From Bacillota bacterium (GTDB lineage: Bacteria; Bacillota; Clostridia; Peptostreptococcales; Anaerovoracaceae), in contig JAEEUO010000001.1 in the NCBI GenBank assembly GCA_016286935.1, positions 1-18,777 of the forward strand: a stretch of DNA of 18,777 nucleotides. The letters run 5' to 3'. The notes under the pieces were generated by a model. It did no database searches and was not told the DNA's origin. It was given only the letters and a program-made list of their open reading frames with translations. The translations under genes were made by a program, and so were the position numbers. Shown here one piece after another: positions 1 through 7,821 of the stretch; within the stretch, counting starts at the first letter, position 1, and each line of letters begins with the position of its first letter.

Positions 1-3000
1 TCCGGTCGCCCGGATAGAACGAGACGCGCTCGTCGATCTTCCGGAGCGTCTCCGGGACGGTCTGCCCGGCCGGGACCTTCAGCCAGACGGCCTTCGGGGC
101 GGCGCCGGAGGCGCCGCGCGGGGGTGGGGCGGCAGGGCCGTCCGCCGCTTCCTTCGTCAGCTCCCAGACGGCGTCCGCCAGGATCTTCGGCTGCTCCTCT
201 TCCTTGAAATTCAGCGTTCCCCGCACGCAGACCTTCCGGTCTTCGGCGAGCAGGTCCTTCGCCTTCTCGTACACGTTCGGGAAGACGACGACCTCGACCG
301 AGCCGTACAGGTCCTCGACCTGGACGAACCCCATCAGACTGCCCTTCTTCGTGACGAGCTGGCGCTTTCCGGTGACGATCCCGGCGATCGTGACGGAGGC
401 GCCGTCGCGGACGAGCGGGTTCGCCGGCTCCTCCGCCGGCCCCTCTTCGCCGGTCTCGCCCGCGTGGGCGATCTCCTCGCACGTCACCGTCTCGGTCGCG
501 CGGACCGCGTCCGCGTAATCGTCGAGCGGATGGCCCGTCAGGTAGACGCCGAGATACTCCTTTTCCATCGCGATCCGCGCCTCCGTCGGGAGATCGTTCA
601 TCTTCGGCAGCGTTCCGCCGACGGTCTCCGCGAGCGCCGCGCTCTCGAACAGGCTCATCTGGCCCGCGACGGAATTCCGCTGGTCGTTCTGGGCGCCCTC
701 CATCAGGCTCTCAAAGATCGCGAGCTTCTGGGCGCGGTTCCCCTCGAGCGAATCGAGCGCGCCGGCCTTGATCAGGCTCTCCATCGCCTTCTTGTTCACG
801 TTCGTAATATCGAGATTCCGCACGAACGCGAAGATGTCGTCCGGGATCCCGCGCCCCTCGCGGAGCTTTTCGATCGCGTCGACGACGCCCTCCCCGACGT
901 TCCGGACGCCGAGCAGGCCGAAGCGGATCGTGCCGTTCGGCAGCGCGCGGAACTTCTTTCCGCTCTCGCGGACGTCGGGCGGCAGGACGGCGATCCCCAT
1001 CTCGCGGCAGTTCCGGATGTATTTCGCCACGTCCGCGCCGTTGCCGATGACGCTCGTCAGGAGCGCCGCCATAAACTCGGCCGGGTAGTGGGCCTTGAGC
1101 CATCCCGTCTCGTACGCGACGACCGCGTACGCCGCGGCGTGGGATTTGTTGAACGCGTATTCGGAGAACGGAATGATCCGCGCGTAGATCTCCTCGGCGA
1201 CCTTCTCGGGGACGCCGTTCGCGACGCAGCCTTTGATCGCGGGCGTGCCGTCGGAATCGTCCTTGCCGTGGATGAAGTATTTCCGCTCCTCCTCCATCAC
1301 CTTCTGTTTCTTCTTCGACATCGCGCGGCGCACGACGTCCGACCGGCCGAACGAATAGCCGGCGAGATCGCGGAAGATCTGCATGACCTGTTCCTGGTAG
1401 ACCATGCAGCCGTACGTGACGGAGAGGATGTGTTCGAGCTGGACGTCAAGGTACGAGACCTTGTCCGGATGCTTCTTGTTTTCGATGTACGCCGGGATCG
1501 AATCCATCGGGCCCGGCCGGTAAAGGGAGATGCCCGCGATGAGATCCTCGAAGCAGTCGGGCTGGAGATTCCGCATGAACGACGTCATCCCGGACGATTC
1601 GAGCTGGAAGATGCCCATCGTATTGCCGTCGGCGATCATCCGGTAGACGGCGGGATCGTCGTACTCCATCCGCGTGAAATCGACCTTCACGCCGTGGTTC
1701 CGCTCGATCATCAGGAGCGCGTCGCGGATGACGGTGAGGTTCCGGAGCCCGAGGAAGTCCATCTTCAGAAGGCCGAGCTGCTCGATCAGCGTCATGTTGA
1801 ACTGGGTCGCGAGGCCTTTGTCGCCGCGCGTCAGCGGAACGTATTCCGTGATCGCCTTCTTCGAGATCACGACGCCCGCCGCGTGGGTCGACGCGTGGCG
1901 CGGCATCCCTTCGATCGCCATCGCCATGTCGATCAGCTTCTTCGTCACCGGGTTCGCGTCGTAGGCGTTGCGGAGGTCCGGGTTCGTCTTCAGCGCGAGA
2001 TCGAGCGTCATCTTCAGGTCGAACGGCACCATCTTCGCGATCGCGTCGACGTCCCCGTACGGGATGTTCATCACGCGGCCGACGTCGCGGATCGCCTGCT
2101 TCGCCTTCATCGTGCCGAACGTGACGATCTGGGCGACGTTGTCCTTGCCGTATTTGTCGATGACGTATTCGATGACCTCGTGGCGCCTTTCGTAGCAGAA
2201 ATCGACGTCGATATCGGGCATCGACACGCGCTCCGGGTTCAGGAAGCGCTCGAAGATCAGGTCGTATTTGATCGGGTCGATGGCCGTGATGTGGAGCGTA
2301 TAGGCGACGAGCGAGCCGGCCGCCGAGCCGCGCCCCGGACCGACGACGATGTTGTTCTCGCGCGCGTGGTTGATGAAGTCCCAGACGATGAGGAAGTACT
2401 CGACGTACCCCATCCTCACGATGACCGAGAGCTCGTGCTCAAGCCGCTCGCGGAGTTCGTCCGTCACACGGCCGGGGAAGCGCTCCTCAAGGCCCTTCGC
2501 GCAGAGCTCGCGCAGGTACTGTTCCGGCGTCTTGCCCGCCGGCGGTTGGAACTCGGGGAGGTGGAGCTTGCCGAATTCGAACGCGGCGTTGCACCGCTCC
2601 GCGATCTTCGCGGTATTGTCGACCGCCTCGGGCGTCTCCCGGAACAGGGCCCGCATCTCCTCCTCGCTCTTGAGGTAGAACTCGTCGTTCGCGAACTTCA
2701 GACGGTCCTCGTCCTCGAGCGTCTTTCCGGTCTGGATGCAGAGCAGGATATCGTGGGCGGCGGCGTCCTCGCGGCGGACGTAATGGACGTCGTTCGTCGC
2801 GACGAACGGGATGCCGGTCTCGTTGTGAAGGCGGATCATGTACGGGAGGATCTGTTTCTCCTCGTCGAGGCCCTGGTTCTGGAGCTCGAGGAAGAAGTTG
2901 CCCTCGCCGAAGATATCGAGCATCTCGAGCGCCTCGGCCTTCGCGCCTTCGTAGTCGCGGTTGAGCAGCCGGTGCTGGACCTCCCCCGCGAGGCAGGCGG

Positions 3001-3403
3001 ACGTCGCGATCAGGCCCTTCGAATACTTCCGCAGCGTCTCGTTGTCGATCCGCGGCTTGTAGTAATATCCGTCGACGAATCCGACGGAGACGATGCGCAT
3101 CAGGTTGTGGAGGCCCTCGTCGTTCTCCGCGAGGAGGATCAGATGGGACTGGTGGCGGTCCTTCTCCGGGTCCTTGTCCCACAGCGTCCGCTTCGCCTTG
3201 TAGACCTCGCAGCCGATGACCGGTTTGATGCCGTTCGCCTCGCATTCGCGCGCGAAATCGATCACGCCGTACATCACGCCGTGGTCGGTGATCGCGAGCG
3301 ACGTCATGCCAAGATCCTTCGCCCTCTTCACGAGGTCTTTGATCCGGCACGCGCCGTCGAGAAGGCTGTATTCGGTATGGACGTGGAGATGCGTAAAGGC
3401 CAT
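1..3403 (-). CDS. dnaE: DNA polymerase III subunit alpha (DnaE), C-terminus cut by window edge
   Basis: Replicative DNA polymerase, C family. 1134 codons are visible before the left edge; relatives run to about 1150-1170 residues, so only a short tail is missing. The ATG at 3403 is preceded by GGAAGGAG at good spacing. The PHP domain opens at residue 5 with HLHVH, followed by TDHG, and its metal ligands look intact. The polymerase core has the GPGRGSAAG loop near residue 355, PDIDVDF with catalytic aspartates D397 and D399, and KMDFLGL with the third aspartate D549. FQLESSGM and the fingers region (YRPGPMDSIP) follow. An OB fold sits around residues 995-1065 (start TIAGIVTGKR). A Pro/Ala/Gly-rich stretch follows, then a short final domain. 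No 3'-5' exonuclease domain is inserted, so this is DnaE rather than PolC. The intact PHP site could support proofreading (inference). The gene is divergent from the transaldolase-like gene. Confidence 0.96.
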   Translation of the reverse strand, partial: MAFTHLHVHTEYSLLDGACRIKDLVKRAKDLGMTSLAITDHGVMYGVIDFARECEANGIKPVIGCEVYKAKRTLWDKDPEKDRHQSHLILLAENDEGLHNLMRIVSVGFVDGYYYKPRIDNETLRKYSKGLIATSACLAGEVQHRLLNRDYEGAKAEALEMLDIFGEGNFFLELQNQGLDEEKQILPYMIRLHNETGIPFVATNDVHYVRREDAAAHDILLCIQTGKTLEDEDRLKFANDEFYLKSEEEMRALFRETPEAVDNTAKIAERCNAAFEFGKLHLPEFQPPAGKTPEQYLRELCAKGLEERFPGRVTDELRERLEHELSVIVRMGYVEYFLIVWDFINHARENNIVVGPGRGSAAGSLVAYTLHITAIDPIKYDLIFERFLNPERVSMPDIDVDFCYERRHEVIEYVIDKYGKDNVAQIVTFGTMKAKQAIRDVGRVMNIPYGDVDAIAKMVPFDLKMTLDLALKTNPDLRNAYDANPVTKKLIDMAMAIEGMPRHASTHAAGVVISKKAITEYVPLTRGDKGLATQFNMTLIEQLGLLKMDFLGLRNLTVIRDALLMIERNHGVKVDFTRMEYDDPAVYRMIADGNTMGIFQLESSGMTSFMRNLQPDCFEDLIAGISLYRPGPMDSIPAYIENKKHPDKVSYLDVQLEHILSVTYGCMVYQEQVMQIFRDLAGYSFGRSDVVRRAMSKKKQKVMEEERKYFIHGKDDSDGTPAIKGCVANGVPEKVAEEIYARIIPFSEYAFNKSHAAAYAVVAYETGWLKAHYPAEFMAALLTSVIGNGADVAKYIRNCREMGIAVLPPDVRESGKKFRALPNGTIRFGLLGVRNVGEGVVDAIEKLREGRGIPDDIFAFVRNLDITNVNKKAMESLIKAGALDSLEGNRAQKLAIFESLMEGAQNDQRNSVAGQMSLFESAALAETVGGTLPKMNDLPTEARIAMEKEYLGVYLTGHPLDDYADAVRATETVTCEEIAHAGETGEEGPAEEPANPLVRDGASVTIAGIVTGKRQLVTKKGSLMGFVQVEDLYGSVEVVVFPNVYEKAKDLLAEDRKVCVRGTLNFKEEEQPKILADAVWELTKEAADGPAAPPPRGASGAAPKAVWLKVPAGQTVPETLRKIDERVSFYPGDR

Positions 3404-3439
3404 CGTCGCTCCTTCCGGTCATTTGCTCATAGATGGTTT

Positions 3440-3448
3440 ATTATAGCA
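3440..3448 (-). promoter_or_regulatory. Extended -10 promoter for dnaE
   Basis: On the minus strand the bases read TGCTATAAT, a perfect -10 hexamer with the TGn extension, about 37 bases upstream of the dnaE ATG. No good -35 box sits 17 bases further upstream, which fits an extended -10 promoter. Identified by eye only. Confidence 0.6.
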
Positions 3449-3521
3449 TACTTTTCCGCCGCATACACCGCCCTTTGTGCATTTCCGCGACGGAAATCGT
3501 TCCGGCGGGACGGCGCGGTAT

Positions 3522-3574
3522 GCGAAAAATTTTCGCTAATCGACGAAAATTTCGCAAAATACGAAATATTTTCG
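3522..3574. promoter_or_regulatory. Three tandem palindromes, operator-like array
   Basis: Three inverted repeats share CGAAA/TTTCG arms around an AT-rich centre: GCGAAAAATTTTCGC (3522-3536, perfect, one-base centre), CGAAAATTTCG (3544-3554, perfect, one-base centre) and CGAAATATTTTCG (3562-3574, three-base centre). Their centres (3529, 3549, 3568) are 20 and 19 bases apart, close to two helical turns, so bound dimers would lie on the same face. The array ends nine bases before the -35 box of the transaldolase-like gene, a position typical of activator sites. It could also act on dnaE, or simply be bent A-tract DNA. No regulator gene for it is visible in the window. Confidence 0.5.
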
Positions 3575-3582
3575 AAAAACGC

Positions 3583-3611
3583 TTGCCCTCCGAAATCCGG
3601 CGTGCTATTCT
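3583..3611 (+). promoter_or_regulatory. Putative sigma70 promoter of the transaldolase-like gene
   Basis: TTGCCC (3583-3588), a 17-base spacer, then TATTCT (3606-3611). The -35 is imperfect, consistent with a promoter helped by a factor bound at the palindromes just upstream. The predicted start near 3618 leaves a leader of about 58 bases. Confidence 0.5.
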
Positions 3612-3675
3612 AATGTAGAAAACAAACGTATTCATCTTCTTTTATACGATACCATACACGGAAAGGGGTAATCCA

Positions 3676-4734
3676 ATGTCCAAACTGAACGAAATGGTCG
3701 CGAAGTTCCCGCAGACCGAGTTCTGGAACGATTCCTGCAGCTGCCGGGAGCTTGCCTTCGCGATCGAGAACGGCGGCGTCGGCGCGACGACGAACCCGGT
3801 CATCGTCGGCAACGTGCTGAAAAAAGAGCTCCCGGAATGGGAGGACACGATCAAACAGGTCATCGCCGACAACCCGACCTGGACCGAAGACGACGTCGCG
3901 TGGGACATCATCGGCAAGCTCGGCTCGAAGGCCGCGAAGCTGCTTGAGCCGATCTACGAACAGACCCACGGCCAGAAGGGCCGGATCTCCTTCCAGACGA
4001 ACGCGAAGTATTACCAGAACAAGGACAAGATGGTCGCCCACGCCGAACAGCTCGCGGCGCTCGTCCCGAACTCCCAGATCAAGGCGCCCGCCAGCAAGGC
4101 CGGCATCGAAGCGTTCGAGGAGCTGACCTACCGCGGCGTCTCGATCAACGCGACCGTTTCCTTCACCTGCGCCCAGGCCGTCGCCGTCGGCGAGGCGGTC
4201 GAACGCGGCCTCGCGCGCCGCAAAGCCGAAGGGCTCGACACCTCGTGGATGCACCCCGTCTGCACGATCATGGTCGGGCGGACCGACGACTACCTCAAGA
4301 ACGTCGTCAAGGCCGGCAGCGTCTGCGTCCCGTCCGAAGCGCTCGATCTCGCGGGCGTCGCCGTGATGAAGAACGCCTACCGGATCTATAAGGAGCGCGG
4401 CTTCCGCACGAAGCTCCTCGTCGCGGCCTACCGCAACTACCACCACTTCCTCGACTTCCTCGGCGGCGACATCGTCCTGACGATCACCTCCGACTGGCAG
4501 AAGAAGTTCGCGGGCGCCGAATGGATGAAGCTCGAGAACAACATCGACAAGCCCGTCGATCCGAAATACCTCGACGCGCTGAAACAGCTTCCCGAGTTCA
4601 TCAAGGCCTACGAGCCCGACGGGATGAAGCCGGAGGAATTCCAGCACTACGGCGCGTTCAAGGCGACGATGAACCAGTTCCTCGGCGGCTACGACAGCCT
4701 CGTCCAGCTCATCCGCGGGTATATGATCGTCTGA
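3676..4734 (+). CDS. Transaldolase-family protein with altered active-site residues
   Basis: Schiff-base aldolase/transaldolase fold, 352 residues, cytoplasmic. AAAGGGG lies just ahead of the ATG. Hand alignment to E. coli TalB places D19 (in FWNDSC) at the D17 position, N40 (in GATTNP) at N35, K136 (in QIKAPAS) at the Schiff-base lysine K132, and VSFTCAQA at the following strand. R202 in MVGRT matches TalB R181. Two positions differ from true transaldolases: TalB E96 is Q107 here (in ISFQTNAK) and TalB F178 is M199 (in TIMVGR). Glutamine at the first position is what fructose-6-phosphate aldolases carry, so the reaction may be aldol cleavage or transfer on an unusual donor; substrate unknown. 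The protein is also longer than TalB (about 317 residues), with an acidic insertion around residues 50-100. Monocistronic, flanked by its own promoter and a terminator. Family call is firm; specific activity is not. Confidence 0.85.
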   Translation: MSKLNEMVAKFPQTEFWNDSCSCRELAFAIENGGVGATTNPVIVGNVLKKELPEWEDTIKQVIADNPTWTEDDVAWDIIGKLGSKAAKLLEPIYEQTHGQKGRISFQTNAKYYQNKDKMVAHAEQLAALVPNSQIKAPASKAGIEAFEELTYRGVSINATVSFTCAQAVAVGEAVERGLARRKAEGLDTSWMHPVCTIMVGRTDDYLKNVVKAGSVCVPSEALDLAGVAVMKNAYRIYKERGFRTKLLVAAYRNYHHFLDFLGGDIVLTITSDWQKKFAGAEWMKLENNIDKPVDPKYLDALKQLPEFIKAYEPDGMKPEEFQHYGAFKATMNQFLGGYDSLVQLIRGYMIV

Positions 4735-4775
4735 TCGGTCATCACACCGATCGGACTTCCTAACCTCCTCCATAT

Positions 4776-4812
4776 AGAAGAAAAGGACCCCTTCCGGGGT
4801 CCCTTTTCTTTT
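4776..4812. terminator. Bidirectional rho-independent terminator
   Basis: GGACCCC (4785-4791) pairs with GGGGTCC (4796-4802) around a TTCC loop, with A and T runs on either side (AAAA 4781-4784, TTTTCTTTT 4804-4812) that extend the stem past one bulged C. It carries a U-tract in both directions, so it can end the plus-strand transaldolase-like transcript and the converging minus-strand phosphoesterase transcript. Confidence 0.9.
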
Positions 4813-4825
4813 CGGATGATCCGTT

Positions 4826-7753
4826 CTACGATTCCGAATCGCTGTACTTCTTCTTCCGCGTCAGGATGAGCGCGGCCGCGGCGATCACGATGAACACGAC
4901 CGGACCGAGGATATAGGTCAGCGACGGGCCGGCGGGCTGAGCCGGAGCCGGCGCCTTCTCGAGCGTGAACGTATCGATGGCGTCGTACGCCGCGCACGAT
5001 TTCTTCGTCGGTTCCCCGTCGCTCGAACGCCGGTAGGCCGTGACGGTGACCGAGCCGTCCTTCACCTCGACGTACGTGAGGTACTGGCGCTCGTCGTCCT
5101 TGCCGCCGGTCTGGAAATCGAGGACGTCGTCGATCTCGTGGCCGTAGGGATCGAATTTCGTTCCCATCGGGCTCGACGTGATGAACGTCGTCGCCTCGCC
5201 GGCCGCGGCGTGTTCGCCGCTGCCGTTGACCGTCGCGCGGAAGTAGTTGTGGATATGGCCGTTGAAGAAGAGGTCGACGTCGAGCTCCTCGCACATCTTC
5301 TCCAGAAACGCCGTCGCGGCGGCGTCCCCCTGGACGAGGCCCGCGTGGCCGCAGATTATGCGCCACGTGCAGCCGGACGCTTCGAACACGGCCTTCGCCC
5401 ATTCCTTCTCCGCCTCGTAATACGCGCGCTTGTCGGCCTCCGCGTCCGCGCCGTCCTTTCCGGAGAACGGGTCGGTGTTCAGCGTGACGAAGCAGACGTC
5501 GCCGACGACGAACGCGGACGTCGTCTCCTTCAGGACCTCATCGTCGATCCCGCCGGGGAGGTTCGTGCGGCCCTTGAAGTGGGTGTAGACCGCGTCGCCC
5601 TTGTATTCGTGGTTGCCGGGGACGTACGCCGTGATCTGGCCCGCGAGGACGTCGCCGATCGTGTTGAACAGGAACGACCATTCCGCCATCGTGTCGTCCT
5701 CGGTCAGGTCGCCCGCGTTGATCACGAAATCCGGCCGGATCGTGTCGGTGAGGAACGTCCCGCTCGTGTAGAGATACGGCAGATACCCTTCCTCCGACGT
5801 CCCCTGGAGGTCCGAGATCACGATGAACGAGAATTCCTTTCCGTCCGGCAGCGTCGTGAACGTATGGACGCCGCTGACGAACTCCTTCGTTCCGTTGTTC
5901 GTCACCGCGACGTATTCGTACGCGGTCGACGGCTTCAGGCCGGTCAGATCGACGGAGTGGCTCGCGAACTCGCCGTGGTCGTTTCCGACCTTCGCGCGGT
6001 AGCTCTCCGCGGGGACCGCCGTCTCCCAGGCCTCCGCTCCCGCTTCGCGGTAGCGCAGCTCGGCGCTCTTCACGTCGTCCTCGGTGATCCAGTTGACGCC
6101 GATCCTGCTGCGATCCTCGCCGGGCGAGACCGTCAGCTGGGACGGCGCGTACTTCGAGTCGGTCGAGACGACGTTCAGCCGGATCGTGCCGTTCGCCGGG
6201 AACGTCAGCGTCTTTCCGCCGGCCTCGGCCGTGTAATAGTAGTAATACGTGCCCTGGGCGAGGCCCCTGAGCGTCGCGGACAGCACGTTTCCGTCGGCCG
6301 TCATCGGGACGGTATCGGTGCACTTGTTCGCGTTCTTGTCGGTGCCGTAGTACAGCGTTCCGCCGGTGATCGCATCGCCGTCCGCGAGCGCCGCGTATGC
6401 CCGGATCACCGCCGCTTCGCCTTCATAGACCTTGTTGAGCGTCGGCTCGGAGGGCTGGAGGACGCTTTCCGTCAGCTCGAGATCGCCGAGGAACTGCGCG
6501 GTGAGATCGACGGAATCCGCGAATGTCCGGAGCGTCGGGACGCCCTTCTCCGCGTCGCCGGCCCACGTCCAGACGGAATCGAAATCCCATCCCGTCGCGT
6601 CGTAGAACGACCGGCTCGCCGCTTCGGCCGCGGAGACCGTCTCGAAGCACGCCGTGTCGGGGTGGTCGTTCGTCACCGTTCCGGAAAGGCGCGCGCCCTC
6701 CCAGACGTAGTTGTTGTGGATGTGGGAGCCCGTATCGCCGCTGTAGGCGCCGCAGAGAAGGCCGATGTTCTGGCTGCCCTTCCCGCCGGCTTCGATCGAC
6801 TTCGCGAGCATCACGCAGTTGTCGAGCGCGAGGCCGCCCTTGAGGTTGCCGGTGACGCCGCCGACGGAATCGGCGCGTTCGCCCTCGATCGTGATCGTTC
6901 CGCCCGCGAGGCAGTTATAGATCATGCCGCCCTTCGAGTTCGAGCTCGTGATCAGGCCCGCCGCGCCGTTTTCGCTGCCGAGGCCGAGGACGGTGATGTC
7001 CGCATAGACGACGCAGTCGCGCACGACGCCGAAATACCCGTTGTCGTTGCGTTTGACCTTTCCGGTCAGGCCGCCGGCCGTCTTCTCTTCGACCGTGATC
7101 TTACCGGTGCAGATGACGTTCTCCACGTCGCCGTAGAGCGCGCCGGAGAGGATGCCGGCGGACGCCTTGGAGTAGATGTCCGCGTCGAGGACCGCAAGGT
7201 TCCTGACCGCGCCCTCGCCGTAGTCGTGGCCGATGTTGCCGAAGAGCCCGGCGTACTTTTCCTTGCGGCGGACGATCCGCAGGTTGCGGATGGAATGGCC
7301 CTGCCCGTCGAACTCGCCGAAGAAGGCGCACCGGATGCCCTCCTCCTCGGTCTCGTCCGCGAGCGCGCCGATCGGCGGCATCCATCCCTGCGTCTTCGTG
7401 CCGGCAGCGGCGGTCATCGCCCTGCCGATCTTCTCCGTCAGGGGCGCCATATCGAGGTCCGCGGTCAGCACGTACGTCCCGTTGCAGGGCGCGTCGGGGG
7501 CGCCGTCGCCGTTCGCGTCTTCGGGCTTCCACGTGCTCGCGAGGAACAGGAGCTGTTCCGGCGTCCCGATCTCATAGCGATCCTCCGCCGCGTTGTACGT
7601 CGGGATCTCGGCGCCGAGCTGTTCCAGGACTTCCCGGGACCAGTCGTCCTCCTCCCACCAGTTTCCGCTGTCCGCGAAGGCCGCGGACGGAATCATTGCC
7701 GCAAGCAGCGCCAGAAGGCAGACGACCGCATGAAAACGTTTGTGTTTCAGCAT
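4826..7753 (-). CDS. Secreted, membrane-anchored calcineurin-like phosphoesterase with GLUG-like and Fn3/PAP-N domains
   Basis: Predicted cell-surface metallophosphoesterase, 975 residues. The ATG at 7753 is chosen because GAAAGGA precedes it and it begins a signal peptide (KHKR, then a hydrophobic stretch ending near residue 27 in SAAFA); an in-frame ATG 60 bases earlier lies in the preceding terminator. Residues 140-345 hold GLUG-like repeat units (FDGQGHSIRNL, GLFGNIG, GGVTGNLKGG) of the sort found in surface proteins. Residues 535-635 resemble the Fn3-like N-terminal domain of purple acid phosphatases. Residues 640-880 are the catalytic domain: ISDLQG (647-651), NAGDLTED (GDL at 681-683), GNHE (713-716), GHAG (802-805), GHIH (832-835). 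The first motif has SDLQ where many relatives have GDxH. Residues 944-965 form a membrane helix followed by RKKK, so the enzyme should face outwards. Last gene of its run; substrate unknown, a phosphomonoester or diester is expected. Confidence 0.85.
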   Translation of the reverse strand: MLKHKRFHAVVCLLALLAAMIPSAAFADSGNWWEEDDWSREVLEQLGAEIPTYNAAEDRYEIGTPEQLLFLASTWKPEDANGDGAPDAPCNGTYVLTADLDMAPLTEKIGRAMTAAAGTKTQGWMPPIGALADETEEEGIRCAFFGEFDGQGHSIRNLRIVRRKEKYAGLFGNIGHDYGEGAVRNLAVLDADIYSKASAGILSGALYGDVENVICTGKITVEEKTAGGLTGKVKRNDNGYFGVVRDCVVYADITVLGLGSENGAAGLITSSNSKGGMIYNCLAGGTITIEGERADSVGGVTGNLKGGLALDNCVMLAKSIEAGGKGSQNIGLLCGAYSGDTGSHIHNNYVWEGARLSGTVTNDHPDTACFETVSAAEAASRSFYDATGWDFDSVWTWAGDAEKGVPTLRTFADSVDLTAQFLGDLELTESVLQPSEPTLNKVYEGEAAVIRAYAALADGDAITGGTLYYGTDKNANKCTDTVPMTADGNVLSATLRGLAQGTYYYYYTAEAGGKTLTFPANGTIRLNVVSTDSKYAPSQLTVSPGEDRSRIGVNWITEDDVKSAELRYREAGAEAWETAVPAESYRAKVGNDHGEFASHSVDLTGLKPSTAYEYVAVTNNGTKEFVSGVHTFTTLPDGKEFSFIVISDLQGTSEEGYLPYLYTSGTFLTDTIRPDFVINAGDLTEDDTMAEWSFLFNTIGDVLAGQITAYVPGNHEYKGDAVYTHFKGRTNLPGGIDDEVLKETTSAFVVGDVCFVTLNTDPFSGKDGADAEADKRAYYEAEKEWAKAVFEASGCTWRIICGHAGLVQGDAAATAFLEKMCEELDVDLFFNGHIHNYFRATVNGSGEHAAAGEATTFITSSPMGTKFDPYGHEIDDVLDFQTGGKDDERQYLTYVEVKDGSVTVTAYRRSSDGEPTKKSCAAYDAIDTFTLEKAPAPAQPAGPSLTYILGPVVFIVIAAAALILTRKKKYSDSES

Positions 7754-7781
7754 TTTGATTCCTTTCGAATGAAGGCAAAGA

Positions 7782-7799
7782 CCCCGGAGCGATCCGGGG
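7782..7799 (-). terminator. Intercistronic hairpin, weak terminator or attenuator
   Basis: CCCCGGA and TCCGGGG form a perfect seven-pair stem with a four-base loop. On the minus strand it is followed by TCTTTGCCTT, a poor U-tract. It lies 22 bases past the lipoprotein stop codon and 28 bases before the phosphoesterase start. There is no room for a separate promoter after it, so it probably lowers rather than abolishes expression of the phosphoesterase gene, or protects the 3' end of the lipoprotein message. Confidence 0.65.
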
Positions 7800-7821
7800 C
7801 CTCTGTCATTCATGATCTGCG

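Noticed and set aside
3491..3505. GAAATCGTT core in CGGAAATCGTTCCGG as a LacI-type operator near dnaE
   Set aside because: The palindrome is centred between AT and CG rather than on the CpG, and the right half does not match. Probably chance.
464..3613. Plus-strand open frame of 1049 codons
   Set aside because: It lies antisense to dnaE, has low-complexity Arg/Asp/Val/His-rich composition, no domain and no ribosome binding site. It is a by-product of the GC-rich codon use of dnaE.
3610..4773. Minus-strand open frame of 387 codons
   Set aside because: Antisense to the transaldolase-like gene, which has a clear family match and ribosome binding site.
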